Of a stretch of 64,000 nucleotides of DNA, positions 17,811 to 26,619 are shown piece by piece (within the stretch, counting starts at the first letter, position 1; each line of letters opens with the position of its first letter). Below the pieces are notes generated by a model. That model was not told the DNA's origin. It worked only from the letters and a program-made list of their open reading frames with translations, and searched no databases. Made by a program: the position numbers and the translations under genes. This stretch comes from Rhizobium jaguaris (GTDB taxonomy: Bacteria; Pseudomonadota; Alphaproteobacteria; Rhizobiales; Rhizobiaceae), in assembly GCF_003627755.1 (NCBI RefSeq), contig NZ_CP032694.1, forward strand, positions 3,091,501 to 3,155,500, read 5' to 3'.

Positions 17811-17996
17811 ATGTCCAAAGAAGCTTCAGAGCCACTTGTGCAACCGACAAATTGCGTTTTCGATTGCCCGGATGCGGTTAAAGAAAAGCCAATATGCGAT
17901 CGTTGCCTTGCCGAATTTGAAGCGGCCGTACGCGCATCGCCGTTAACCATGTTTAATATTTTAGTTAACACTTATTTAAAATGCGCTGGATTTTGA
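17811..17996 (+). CDS. Possible small cysteine-containing protein
   Basis: A 61-residue frame (MSKEASEPL, then FDCPDA and ICDRCLAEFE) starting within 20 bases of the divergent 17793 gene. Two cysteine pairs suggest a small zinc-binding protein. Its stop falls two bases before the candidate transposon end at 17998, so it may be a gene truncated by that insertion. Ribosome site and family are not evident. Confidence 0.25.
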   Translation: MSKEASEPLVQPTNCVFDCPDAVKEKPICDRCLAEFEAAVRASPLTMFNILVNTYLKCAGF

Positions 17997-17997
17997 A

Positions 17998-18016
17998 GAC
18001 GAAAATGGCACACTGA
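17998..18016 (+). repeat. Candidate left transposon end / TnsB site
   Basis: GACGAAAATGGCACACTGA resembles, in inverted orientation, the stretch at 26483-26502, matching through GACGAAAA and on to TG-C-ACT with small gaps. A looser relative (GTCGCGAAATGCAAAG) lies nearby, around 18176-18191. Repeated TnsB-binding sites are normal at Tn7-like ends. Confidence 0.4.
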
Positions 18017-18509
18017 TGATCGCAAAGGCCGTATTCAGGGATAACCAAGGCATCGCCATGTCCATGATACTCATATGCATTTCGGCGCGAACGGAACGCC
18101 GCTGCATCAGCTGAGATAGCGAAAGCGTCCAGTTGCCCGGCTTCCGCGCTCGTGAGACAGAACCCAAAGTTCAAACGTCGCGAAATGCAAAGCCATGAAC
18201 GCTCCCCATTTCCACCACCGTGCCAAAACAAGACAACCTTCTGCGCACGCTCTTCCTAGGGAAGAGCGCACATTCGCGCGTCATCGTGACGAGGGCCGGA
18301 TTCATTTTCTGGTAGCATTGCCCGAAATCTTTTATCTCGCACTATCCCCCCAACAATTTGAAGATCGGCTATTTCTCTCCGTGCAAGCAATGCCAACCGG
18401 AGCCCATCAGATGTTGTTCGAGCAGATAGCAAGCGAGACCGCCCCTATCATCCCGGGCTTTGTCTCACAGATTTAATCCACCTTTTCGAGTTAGAAGGAC
18501 TTTGCTGCC
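18017..18509. other. Leader region of the transposition operon
   Basis: About 490 bases with no gene I can support. A 93-residue frame at 18195-18476 has no family and no ribosome site. By analogy with Tn7 this region would hold TnsB-binding sites and the operon promoter. Confidence 0.4.
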
Positions 18510-19043
18510 ATGTCGCAGATCCCTTTCGCACGCCCAAAATTCAGCGACCCAATTGCTGCACCAGTCGCCCCCAACGCCAAATCGCTCCTCGCCCCGCTGG
18601 AGGAGGACACCGAAACGTCGCTTTCGAGCTCGCGCGTTCAAATCGGCCAGAAGGGTCTATTCGTTCGCCGCTCAAGCGAGGGCGTTTTCCTACGCAAAAT
18701 CTGGAAAATCGAACAGGCCACTGTCGGCGCGGAAGTCTGCATCGACTGGGTTGCTCGGGTTAGCGTTCTGCTCAACCACCGCTCCCACATCCTTTGGATC
18801 GAGCGGCGTAATCCGGAAAACGATCGCTTCATCACGATCACATGTAGATCCAAGCCGACGATCTCGGATCGCCAGGCAACGGCCATGATTCGACTGGCTC
18901 TCCTCGACGTCGAATTCGAGCGGTGCAAAAAGGCGGCCGAAAAGAGCGCTGAGGCCGAAGTCGATCAGTCGGAAGGGACCAGAGCTCCGACTCCAAACGG
19001 GCCGCAAAGAGAGCTTAAGGAGGGATGTGACCATGAAATTTAG
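18510..19043 (+). CDS. Unknown protein, first gene of the Tn7-like operon
   Basis: A 177-residue protein starting MSQIPFARPKF. The N-terminal 45 residues are Pro/Ala/Ser-rich and probably disordered; residues about 48-135 (FVRRSSEGVFLRKIW, VLLNHRSHILWIERRNP, DRFITITCRSKP) look like a small beta-rich domain; the tail is charged. I recognise no family. It overlaps tnsA by 11 bp, so it is translationally coupled to the transposition proteins. This suggests a role in transposition or its control, as seen for accessory genes of other Tn7-like elements. Confidence 0.65.
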   Translation: MSQIPFARPKFSDPIAAPVAPNAKSLLAPLEEDTETSLSSSRVQIGQKGLFVRRSSEGVFLRKIWKIEQATVGAEVCIDWVARVSVLLNHRSHILWIERRNPENDRFITITCRSKPTISDRQATAMIRLALLDVEFERCKKAAEKSAEAEVDQSEGTRAPTPNGPQRELKEGCDHEI

Positions 19044-19473
19044 CGAGGAACTTCTCTACCGAAGCATTATTAAGAGCCGCCAGATGAAAGAAGTCCACCG
19101 CAATGCTTCGCGATCCCCTCAGCCAATCGACGAATTCGACCCAATCGCGATCGGCCCTGCACGACCCGTCGCTATCCAGGAGAAGCGGGCGACCGACGCG
19201 GAGCCGATGTTCTATTCGCCTGGGGAGCACAATGGGGCTCGCAAGATCGCGAAAAATAGCGACAGCACTTCGCTCGGCTACACGTTCTTCAATGATCGGA
19301 AGATCTATCACGAGAGCTTGAACGAACTTCGCGTCTCGGCAATTTTGCAATCGACGCCAGACGTTGTCGATCTCTATTCGCAGTTGCCGAAGGTCTATTT
19401 CAAAGACGATGACCTTGCCCCGTTGAAATAATCCATTTTGAAGTAAGCTCTGGCCCATTGAGAGGACCAGGGA

Positions 19474-19740
19474 ATGAAACGCAACCGTTTTACTGACGAA
19501 CAGATTATCGGCATTCTGAAGGAGCACGAGGCGGGCACGCCAGTATCGGAGCTTTGCCGCAAGCACGGCGTCAGCGATGCCAGCATCTATAAATGGAAGG
19601 CCAGATTCGGCGGGATGGAGGTGTCTGAGGCCAAGCGGCTGAAGACGCTGGAGGACGAGAACACGAAGCTGAAGCGGCTTCTGGCGGACGCGATGCTCGA
19701 CAATGCCGCGTTGAAAGACCTTTTGGGAAAGAAGTGGTGA
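19474..19740 (+). CDS. IS3-family transposase OrfA
   Basis: An 88-residue protein, [21 protein letters not shown], with a helix-turn-helix ([22 protein letters not shown]) and a leucine-zipper-like segment ([19 protein letters not shown]). This is the DNA-binding half of an IS3-family transposase. It overlaps orfB by 7 bp, where a -1 ribosomal frameshift would make the full OrfAB. It lies wholly within the IS that interrupts tnsA. Confidence 0.93.
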   Translation: MKRNRFTDEQIIGILKEHEAGTPVSELCRKHGVSDASIYKWKARFGGMEVSEAKRLKTLEDENTKLKRLLADAMLDNAALKDLLGKKW

Positions 19741-20663
19741 CGCCCGCAGCAAAGCGGAACGCTGTCGCGCATCTGATGGATCACCATCGGATGAGTGAAC
19801 GGCGGGCGTGTAAAGCCATCGGCGTTTGCCGGATGACAGTTCGTTACGAAAGCAGCCGCATCGACGACCAGGGCCTTCGCGAGCGGATGAAGGCGTTGGC
19901 GCATGAACGCCGCCGCTTCGGCTATCGACGCATTCATGTGCTGCTCAGACGCGAGGGGCACCTTGTGAACCACAAGAAGCTCTTCCGGCTCTATCGGGAG
20001 GAGAAGTTGACCGTGCGCAAGCGTGGTGGCCGCAAGCGAGCGATCGGCACACGAGCACCGATGCTGATACCAGTAACCGCCAATGAACGTTGGTCGCTGG
20101 ACTTCGTGTCGGATCAACTCACCGATGGTCGCAGGTTCCGGGTTCTGACGGTCGTCGATGATTGCACCAGAGAATGCCTGGGTCTCATCGCCGATACATC
20201 GCTTTCCGGCCTGCGTGTTGCTCGTGAGCTGGACCGGATCATCGAGGGGCGTGGCAAGCCGAAGATGATCGTCAGTGATAACGGCAGCGAGTTCACAAGC
20301 AATGCGATCCTGCAATGGACGGACAAGACGAAGATAGATTGGCACTATATCGCGCCAGGCAAGCCGATCCAGAACGCCTTCATCGAAAGCTTCAATGGAC
20401 GGCTGCGAGACGAGTTCCTGAACGAAACACTGTTCTCGTCACTGACCCATGCTCGTTCAGCGCTTTCAAACTGGCGCAGCGATTATAACGATAACCGCCC
20501 GCACTCTGGACTCGGCTGGAGGACACCTGCCGAGTTCGCTCAGACCATCAACCCGCGACGTGATGCGGTGCTGCGCAGCCGAAATGGCTCCGCACCGCAA
20601 CCCGCCGCTACCGCCCCGAATACAGCAACCCAAAACCACTGGAGCGAACTCAAAACTGGATAA
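19734..20663 (+). CDS. IS3-family transposase OrfB (DDE integrase domain)
   Basis: A frame of 309 residues carrying an HTH_21-like region ([21 protein letters not shown]) and the rve core: first Asp in WSLDFVSD, second in VSDNGSEF, and the catalytic Glu in [12 protein letters not shown], spaced 35 residues from the second Asp as in IS3. In vivo it is probably made as a frameshift fusion with OrfA; the GTG at 19734 marks only the frame opening. The length is normal and no inactivating change is seen, so the IS may be active. Confidence 0.92.
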   Translation: MVTPAAKRNAVAHLMDHHRMSERRACKAIGVCRMTVRYESSRIDDQGLRERMKALAHERRRFGYRRIHVLLRREGHLVNHKKLFRLYREEKLTVRKRGGRKRAIGTRAPMLIPVTANERWSLDFVSDQLTDGRRFRVLTVVDDCTRECLGLIADTSLSGLRVARELDRIIEGRGKPKMIVSDNGSEFTSNAILQWTDKTKIDWHYIAPGKPIQNAFIESFNGRLRDEFLNETLFSSLTHARSALSNWRSDYNDNRPHSGLGWRTPAEFAQTINPRRDAVLRSRNGSAPQPAATAPNTATQNHWSELKTG

Positions 20664-21202
20664 AACTTGGGGGCAAGGTCAACGACAAGGGCATTTGGCA
20701 CTACCATATCTTCGACTACCTGGCGATCATGGCAGACGGAGAAAGGGTGGGGATCGCGGTCAAGGCCGCAAAGTACTACAGTAGATTGATGAAGATGTTC
20801 GCCCTGATGGCCGCAAGCGGACAGAACCACATTGATCGCGCTGTCGCTTGGACTAACAAGCAAGCCACTCGTGAACTGTTCGCAAACGCCCGAAATATCA
20901 ACTGGGCGCGTGACGACCATGATCCTGACGAAGTCGTCATCGTTCGTAGCCTCATGCGGAGGCTGCCGTCCTCGGTCTACTTTTGGCAACTCTATGATAA
21001 TGCCGAGCGCAATTGGAAGCGCGAGGCGGCAATTTTCCATCTGATCGGTCTCGGTGAACTTCGGGCGATAGATCCCGCTGAAAGGATCACCGAGATCACC
21101 GTCCTGAACATCATCAGGTAACTCTCCCTTCAACCTAACAACCTCACGCCGAACACCCCGATTCCGGGCAACGGCGAAGCTATGCCGGAAAGGAGGCACG
21201 AA

Positions 21203-23491
21203 ATGAATCAAGCACTGAGACGCGTTAGCTATTACCGTTGCGATCTACATCCCACCGACCGCCTGTTCTATAGAGGCGAGTATTGGATTCCTCGAGAATT
21301 CGACAACAATGGTCACCATGTTCAGTCCGAAAAAGACCCGGGCCGATGGCACTTCATCGAACATGAAGAGCTCTACCGGGCGCTGGAATCAGGTGAGTCC
21401 AGGACGGACGATGGATATTACACCCAGGAGCAAACGCTTGTTCGGGCTCGGACAGGCGACCTGGAAATCCACGAATTCTCCGAGAAGAAGCGAGAGCGTG
21501 CCCGCTTCATGGAGCAGCTCGTCCACTATTTCGAGGAGGAGTGCAATTCGCGGGGCGGCAAGAAGCCGACGTGGGAGGAGCTCGAACTCCTGCTGATTAC
21601 CTGGGCTGCCGAAATCACCAAGAAAACCGCCCAGACACACCTCTTGGCAAAGAAAAGCGAGAAGCGTGGCCGCAAGCCCAAGGGCGCCGCCTCCCAAAAG
21701 AAGAGCCCGAAGGCCTATGGCGGCACGCGTGCGCAGGTCTCGATCTACACTCCCCCCGGACCTAAGCGCTTCCTCCAGCTTTGTGAGCGATATTGGAAGT
21801 GTAATCGCGACGTACGGGCTTTGATGCCGCTGCATAGCGGCCCCGGTGTCATGGCGCTTACGGACGGATGCAAGGAATCGCTGGCACTGGCGATGAAGTA
21901 TGCCGTCCAAATCGCGACCGACCGAAAGGCAAAGAAAGCCAAGCTCTTCTTTGAGTATGGCAAGGCTTACGAGGCCGAAAACAAAAAACGATCGAAAGAA
22001 ACTCAACTCAAGAAATTTGGCCGGTTTCGCTTTGAGAAGCTGATCGACCGGCTGTTCGCGGCCGACGAACTCATGGCAGCGCGCGAGGGCAAGGGTAAGG
22101 CCCGCGCGTACTTTCGACCGCAAATGTATGGACACGATGTCGAGCGTCCGGGTGAGCGCATCGAGTTTGACTCGATGATGCTCGATGTCGAGACCTGGTT
22201 CCGTTTCTGGGAGATCTGGGAATTTCTCGATGGCCCCACTCAGAACGCCCTCAAGCCGCTGCGCATCTATATCGTCGCGGTCGTCGATGCGGCGACCGGG
22301 TACATCCTCGCGCTCAAGGGCACTCTGACGGAGACGTCGGCAGCGGTGATCGAAGCGCTGGACATGGCGCTCCACGACAAAGCCCACATCTCGAAACTGG
22401 TCGGGGCGCAGACGCGCTGGCTTTCCGGGGGCAAATTCAGTTCCGTTTGGACAGACCACGGCAAGCCCTATACCGCCGAAGAGACCGAACTCGCCTTCGC
22501 CTCGTATCGCATCAGCTATAACCACCCGCCTGCAAAGCAACCTTGGCACCGCCCATTCATCGAGCGGACCATTGGCATGATCCAGCAGGATATCGCGCCT
22601 AATTTCGACGGACTCACATTCTCGGACGTCGTCAAGAGGGGTGACTACGATGCAGAGAAGCAGGCCGCACTGCTAACAGATGAGGTCATCGCACTCATCC
22701 TACGCACGATCCTCGATGTTTATCACCATCGTATCCACTATCGGTTGGGGATGTCGCGCCACGAAGCGTGGGCGAAATACGTTACTGAAACCGGCATTAA
22801 GCCATCCTTCGACCGCGAGCGTCGTATCCATGTTTTCGGCACTACCGAAGAACGCACGCTACTGGCTGACGGTATCCACAACTACGGCATTCGGTTCAAT
22901 TCAGCATGGCTGGCCAATCTACGCGGCAAGATCGGACAGACGAAGGTCAAGATCCGCTACTATAAGAACGATCTGCTGTACGGCATCGTAGTAAAAGATC
23001 CTGAAGGACCGGGCTGGAAATTCGTTCCGAGCCGCGCTCGCTATACTGCTCACGTCAGCGTCTTCGACTGGACGATTGCTCGCCTCAGATTACTGGAGAA
23101 GGCCCGCGCAGGCGAAAATGCTACCGTCGATATCATGTACGCTGCGATGCGCGATGTCGCCTCGTCTTCGGACGCGGCGGCCGAGCGCGCTTTGATGCTG
23201 AACGCAGGCTTCACGCCGCACATGCCGTCGCATCAGGACCTCATCAATATCCACGCCACGATTTTCGAAGGCTGGCTCATCGACGAAGACGAGCCCACCA
23301 CCTTCGATCCTAGTTCGGCTCCCATGCCGAAAAACCCGCTGCGCGAGGGGGGCGTTTCGATGCTCCCCATCCATCGTCCCAGCGAACCTACCCTCAAGAC
23401 CGGTGAAGACATCCCCGATCATGGGACCGCAACTGACTACCTCGAAACACAGGAGACTCACAATGACGACGACGAATACTACACCCGTTAA
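21203..23491 (+). CDS. tnsB: TnsB-like DDE transposase
   Basis: A 762-residue protein. The ATG at 21203 has AAGGAGG seven bases upstream; an earlier in-frame ATG does not. The integrase core lies around residues 310-480, with an aspartate in ERIEFDSMML, a second in VWTDHGKPYT and the catalytic glutamate in RPFIERTIG. Following beta-barrel segments include YYKNDLLYGIVVKDPEG. This is the Tn7/Tn5053-family transposase that binds the transposon ends and performs strand transfer. Its C-terminal tail, probably the TnsC-contacting part, overlaps tnsC by 29 bp. Confidence 0.92.
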   Translation: MNQALRRVSYYRCDLHPTDRLFYRGEYWIPREFDNNGHHVQSEKDPGRWHFIEHEELYRALESGESRTDDGYYTQEQTLVRARTGDLEIHEFSEKKRERARFMEQLVHYFEEECNSRGGKKPTWEELELLLITWAAEITKKTAQTHLLAKKSEKRGRKPKGAASQKKSPKAYGGTRAQVSIYTPPGPKRFLQLCERYWKCNRDVRALMPLHSGPGVMALTDGCKESLALAMKYAVQIATDRKAKKAKLFFEYGKAYEAENKKRSKETQLKKFGRFRFEKLIDRLFAADELMAAREGKGKARAYFRPQMYGHDVERPGERIEFDSMMLDVETWFRFWEIWEFLDGPTQNALKPLRIYIVAVVDAATGYILALKGTLTETSAAVIEALDMALHDKAHISKLVGAQTRWLSGGKFSSVWTDHGKPYTAEETELAFASYRISYNHPPAKQPWHRPFIERTIGMIQQDIAPNFDGLTFSDVVKRGDYDAEKQAALLTDEVIALILRTILDVYHHRIHYRLGMSRHEAWAKYVTETGIKPSFDRERRIHVFGTTEERTLLADGIHNYGIRFNSAWLANLRGKIGQTKVKIRYYKNDLLYGIVVKDPEGPGWKFVPSRARYTAHVSVFDWTIARLRLLEKARAGENATVDIMYAAMRDVASSSDAAAERALMLNAGFTPHMPSHQDLINIHATIFEGWLIDEDEPTTFDPSSAPMPKNPLREGGVSMLPIHRPSEPTLKTGEDIPDHGTATDYLETQETHNDDDEYYTR

Positions 23492-24479
23492 TAACTCCCC
23501 TCTTCCGACCGGCGATGTCGAGGCCCGCATGCTTGCGAAGGTCATCGCTGCTACGTCCATCTACATTGAGTTCGAACGGGACGACACGTTCGACCGCCAC
23601 CTTGACTACTTCGACCTCAATCGACGCGCTTGCATTGCGGGTCACGGCGCTCGACAGCGTGCGCTTTACATCATGGGCGAATCTGGAACCGGCAAGACGA
23701 AGATGGTCCGTCATCATCTTGCAAAGCGGAAGGAATTCCAGCCCTACCAAAATGAAGCGGGCCATACAATCAATCCGGTTCTTTTCGTTGAGACGCCAGC
23801 TGCTACGAACAATACCAAATCGTGTGCTATCGCGACCTTGGCACAGTTGGGGATCTCCGCATCTGACAGGGCTTCAGAGTTCAAACTCTACGACCTCCTC
23901 AAACGGCAGCTGAAGTTCCAGGGCATCCAGTACATCGTCTTCGACGAGGCACAGCAAATCTTGCGTGGTGCTAAGGCAGCCACCGTCCTCAAGGTCCAGG
24001 ACGTGATGAAAAGCCTCCTGCAGATCGAAGGGCATCCGGTCCACATCATTTTCGTTGGGACCCCTGCCCTCGCTCGCTTTCTGGACGGCGACCGTCAGCT
24101 AGCAAATCGATCGCGTGTCATGCGTCTCCTCCCCCTCAATCCGAAGAAGGACATGGAATTCGTCAAGAAGGTCATCCATGAGGTCATCCTCCGCTGCGAG
24201 CTAACGCCAGGGTGGGGCGAACACGAAGACGTCGGGGCGCGCCTCGTCAAAGCCGCCAGCAACTCGCTTGGCACGCTTGCGGAGATCCTACGCGATGCCT
24301 GCTTCATTGTGCTCAAGGACGGTCGGAAGGCTTTAACGTCCAAGGACCTCGCCATCGCCTATCGCGAGCGCTTTGGCGCCCTCAACTCTCAAAACGTGTT
24401 CAAGGCCAAGCCCGGGGCCTGGGAAAACATCAACCCCGCCAAGGCGGTCTCCGACCTTGTAGCTGAAAACGAGAAATAG
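23463..24479 (+). CDS. tnsC: TnsC-like AAA+ transposition regulator
   Basis: A 338-residue AAA+ ATPase with Walker A GESGTGKT at residues 72-79, Walker B YIVFDEAQQ, and a sensor-1 type IIFVGTPAL. TnsC/TniB proteins form an ATP-dependent filament on target DNA and couple the target selector to TnsB. The start at 23463, inside the end of tnsB, has AGGAG upstream. An earlier frame opening is not used because it reads through tnsB. Stop and tniQ start are nine bases apart. Confidence 0.92.
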   Translation: MTTTNTTPVNNSPLPTGDVEARMLAKVIAATSIYIEFERDDTFDRHLDYFDLNRRACIAGHGARQRALYIMGESGTGKTKMVRHHLAKRKEFQPYQNEAGHTINPVLFVETPAATNNTKSCAIATLAQLGISASDRASEFKLYDLLKRQLKFQGIQYIVFDEAQQILRGAKAATVLKVQDVMKSLLQIEGHPVHIIFVGTPALARFLDGDRQLANRSRVMRLLPLNPKKDMEFVKKVIHEVILRCELTPGWGEHEDVGARLVKAASNSLGTLAEILRDACFIVLKDGRKALTSKDLAIAYRERFGALNSQNVFKAKPGAWENINPAKAVSDLVAENEK

Positions 24480-24488
24480 GAGAAACCC

Positions 24489-26303
24489 GTGGGAGAGGTT
24501 ACCAAGCGACTGAGGTACCGCATTCCGATGGCCATCGACGAAACGGGCGAGAGTTCTCTCGCCCGCCTAGCGTGGGCAAATGGGTTTCAATCTACCCAAG
24601 AGTTCGCCTACATCACTGGCCTACGTCTTGCACCTGGCGGCCGAGTGAAGGACGAGGACATTCCGAAGCTTTCGGAGTGGTCTGGCATGCCGATCGCTGT
24701 TCTGCGGCGGTTCGATATCGCAGACGGCACGGTGGTCCCCTTTGGGGCCACTACCGTTAAGCGCTTCCAGCTTCGCAGCGGGCAATCGGGTTTTTGCCCC
24801 CACTGTCTGGCAGATGACGCCTCCGAGCCCTACCTTCGCGGCCCGTGGAAGTGGAGCCTCCTGACCCATTGCCACGTTCATGGTTGCGAACTTCGTCCGT
24901 TCCCTGCGAAATTCAATATCGCGGACGCACGAGACTTCTCGACATTGGCTGTGGAGGTTTCCCGTTCGGAACCATCCAAGCCTGTTGAAGCAGATCGATA
25001 CTTCTACGAACGCCTCACTCTCCCCGCCGAGAGTGGCTTCCTCGATCGCTTTCCGGTCTACGTCGCGGCAGAGTTCTGTGCCTTGATTGGCCAATTCCAT
25101 CGGGCGGTCGAGCTCGGCGCTTTGACTGAACGCATTCCCGGCGGTTTCGAAAACAGGGATGTTCGGTTGCGCGGCTTTGAGATTGCCAAACACGGAGAGG
25201 AGGCAGTGCGCGAGTTCTTGTCGGAATACGTCCGAAACACCGGCACGCGCGTTACCGCTCCTGTCAGAATGTATTCACCCGCGTTGCACTGGTGGGAGGT
25301 CAACAAACACAATGACGACTACCTGCCAATGATGCGCCTTTTCCAAGACCATGCCGAGAACAACATTCCGATGGAGCCAGGGGAAGTCTTCATGTGGCCG
25401 ATCACTCGGCGGAAAGTCCATACGCTGGCGACAGCGTCACGGGACTATGAGCTCTCCGAGGAGCGCATTTTGCGGGTCGTCGAAGCGAAACTTAGCCCGT
25501 CGCCGGTGCCGCGTTTCCTCAAACGCTCCGAAGTCCATCATTGGCTTCTAGAGGAAAAATCGTATGTGACGACCTCCGAAGCCGCTTCCGCGTTGGGCTG
25601 CACAATCGAGCTTGTCGACCTACTGATCAAGTCAGATCTGTTGGCGGCTGTACCGAACAAAACCGCCGAGGGTCGAGTTTTTCGTCTCATCCATAAGGTA
25701 GAGATCGATGGCTTTCTGAAATGCCTTCGAGAAAAAGTGGTCATGGTAGAAGCGAGTCCCCGCCTCCGGCCACTAGGAACAAATTCCTTTCGAGCTCATT
25801 GCTCGCGTGCCGATGTCATCGAGCTCGCGATGCTCGGCTATCTCCGGTCCATTGCACATCCCGAAGGCGTCTTCCGAATAGATCAGCTGCTCTTCGACTT
25901 GGATGAGGTTGGAGAGCAGCTAATCAAGCTCAAGAAATTGAGCGTGGCCACCGACCGTGAGTTCGATCACGAGATGATCAAATTAGAAGCGGCTCGAAGG
26001 AAGCTCGGAGTAACAAGGGCAACGATCGATGGGTTGGTCGACAACGGACTGATAAAAGCCGCCTTGAAAGCGAACGATGTCCATCACAAGGGTCGGATCA
26101 ACAAGTGGGTCCGGACGATCGAACTGGATGAATTCGCGGACCGCCATTGCTCGCTTGGTCAGATCGCTTCCAGTACGTCACTCGATCAAACGCAAATTTT
26201 GGACCGCCTGGCCGAACATCAAGTTGACCCAATCTTTGTTGGCCATAGATACCGCGAAAGAATTTATCGTCGTTCGGACATCGAAGGATTGAAGTTCATC
26301 TAA
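24489..26303 (+). CDS. tniQ: TniQ/TnsD-like target-site selector
   Basis: A 604-residue protein starting at GTG behind TAGGAG. The N-terminal region has the TniQ zinc finger: FCPHCLADD, then the LRGPWKWSLLTHC segment and HVHGCELRPF. The C-terminal 350 residues contain several predicted helix-turn-helix units (VTTSEAASALGCTIELVDLL, LGQIASSTSLDQTQILDRL), as in longer TnsD-type proteins that recognise a specific attachment sequence. No Cas genes are present, so guide-RNA targeting is not suggested. The gene closes the tns operon and is followed by a terminator. Confidence 0.9.
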   Translation: MGEVTKRLRYRIPMAIDETGESSLARLAWANGFQSTQEFAYITGLRLAPGGRVKDEDIPKLSEWSGMPIAVLRRFDIADGTVVPFGATTVKRFQLRSGQSGFCPHCLADDASEPYLRGPWKWSLLTHCHVHGCELRPFPAKFNIADARDFSTLAVEVSRSEPSKPVEADRYFYERLTLPAESGFLDRFPVYVAAEFCALIGQFHRAVELGALTERIPGGFENRDVRLRGFEIAKHGEEAVREFLSEYVRNTGTRVTAPVRMYSPALHWWEVNKHNDDYLPMMRLFQDHAENNIPMEPGEVFMWPITRRKVHTLATASRDYELSEERILRVVEAKLSPSPVPRFLKRSEVHHWLLEEKSYVTTSEAASALGCTIELVDLLIKSDLLAAVPNKTAEGRVFRLIHKVEIDGFLKCLREKVVMVEASPRLRPLGTNSFRAHCSRADVIELAMLGYLRSIAHPEGVFRIDQLLFDLDEVGEQLIKLKKLSVATDREFDHEMIKLEAARRKLGVTRATIDGLVDNGLIKAALKANDVHHKGRINKWVRTIELDEFADRHCSLGQIASSTSLDQTQILDRLAEHQVDPIFVGHRYRERIYRRSDIEGLKFI

Positions 26304-26326
26304 AGCTTCCATCTGTTTCCATTCGA

Positions 26327-26350
26327 AGCCCGGCAATGCCGGGCTTTTTT
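26327..26350 (+). terminator. Rho-independent terminator of the tns operon
   Basis: The stem AGCCCGGC, loop AAT, GCCGGGCT is followed by a T run. It lies about 24 bases after the tniQ stop. Confidence 0.9.
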
Positions 26351-26482
26351 GTTCCTGAATTTGCTCGAACTATCCTTTGCTGGATGTTGGAAAAAACAGA
26401 TGCGGCATCTGGAAATAACAACTGAATGAGGTGAAATAGGCCCAAAATGCGGGCAAAATTATGCTTATTTCTCAATAGCTTA

Positions 26483-26502
26483 CCGAGTCGGCATTTTTCG
26501 TC
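26483..26502 (-). repeat. Candidate right transposon end / TnsB site
   Basis: On the minus strand this reads GACGAAAAATGCCGACTCGG, similar to the left candidate at 17998-18016. It is about 130 bases past the tniQ terminator. The flanking bases do not give a clear target duplication. Confidence 0.4.
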
Positions 26503-26619
26503 ATGGAAGATTCAGATCAGCGTCGTCACCCGTGTGACCTTGGTAGAGGTGGGACTGTGGCGCGGCGCAACCTTTGGCGCAGATCGGCGTTAGCTTTGTC
26601 ACGGCAAAATTGATCTTCA

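Larger units (their letters stand above)
19410..20681 (+). mobile_element. IS3-family insertion sequence (IS407-like), 1272 bp
   Basis: The ends are inverted repeats: both begin TGACCTTGCCCC, and after nine diverged bases share ATCCA and a TTTTGA block. The element is flanked by a 4-bp direct repeat, ACGA at 19406-19409 and 20682-20685, the duplication length typical of the IS407 group. It encodes OrfA and OrfB overlapping by 7 bp. The intact ends and duplication suggest recent insertion into tnsA. Confidence 0.9.
19033..21121 (+). pseudogene. tnsA: tnsA transposon endonuclease interrupted by an IS3-family element
   Basis: The 5' part (19033-19409) starts at an ATG behind GGAGG and reads MKFSEELLYRSIIKS to YSQLPKVYFKD. 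The 3' part (20686-21121) reads KGIWHYHIFDYLAIMADG and IAVKAAKYYS. Removing bases 19410-20685 joins GAC-GA and C exactly in frame, giving a 270-residue protein. HYHIFDYL with DGERVGIAVK is the D...VK core of TnsA nucleases, which nick the 5' ends of the transposon so that it moves by cut-and-paste. As it stands the gene is disrupted. Without TnsA, related elements can only copy-and-paste, giving cointegrates. Confidence 0.88.
17998..26502 (+). mobile_element. Tn7-like transposon module (tnsA-tnsB-tnsC-tniQ), candidate limits
   Basis: Five co-directional, overlapping or closely spaced genes form the core: an unknown gene, TnsA endonuclease, TnsB DDE transposase, TnsC AAA+ ATPase and a TniQ/TnsD-type target selector. 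The limits are proposed from an inverted match between 17998-18016 (GACGAAAATGGCACACTGA) and the reverse strand of 26502-26483 (GACGAAAAATGCCGACTCGG). No target duplication is clear, so they may be internal TnsB sites and the true ends may lie further out. If they are right the element carries no cargo beyond the first gene and the IS. The tnsA gene is broken by an IS, so transposition is probably blocked. Confidence 0.55.

Noticed and set aside
18195..18476. A 93-residue frame upstream of the tns operon
   Set aside because: No ribosome site or family, and it occupies the region expected to hold the transposon end and promoter.
18510..26303. CRISPR-associated transposon (CAST)
   Set aside because: No cas genes, no CRISPR repeats, and the TniQ protein has the long C-terminus of DNA-binding TnsD-like selectors.
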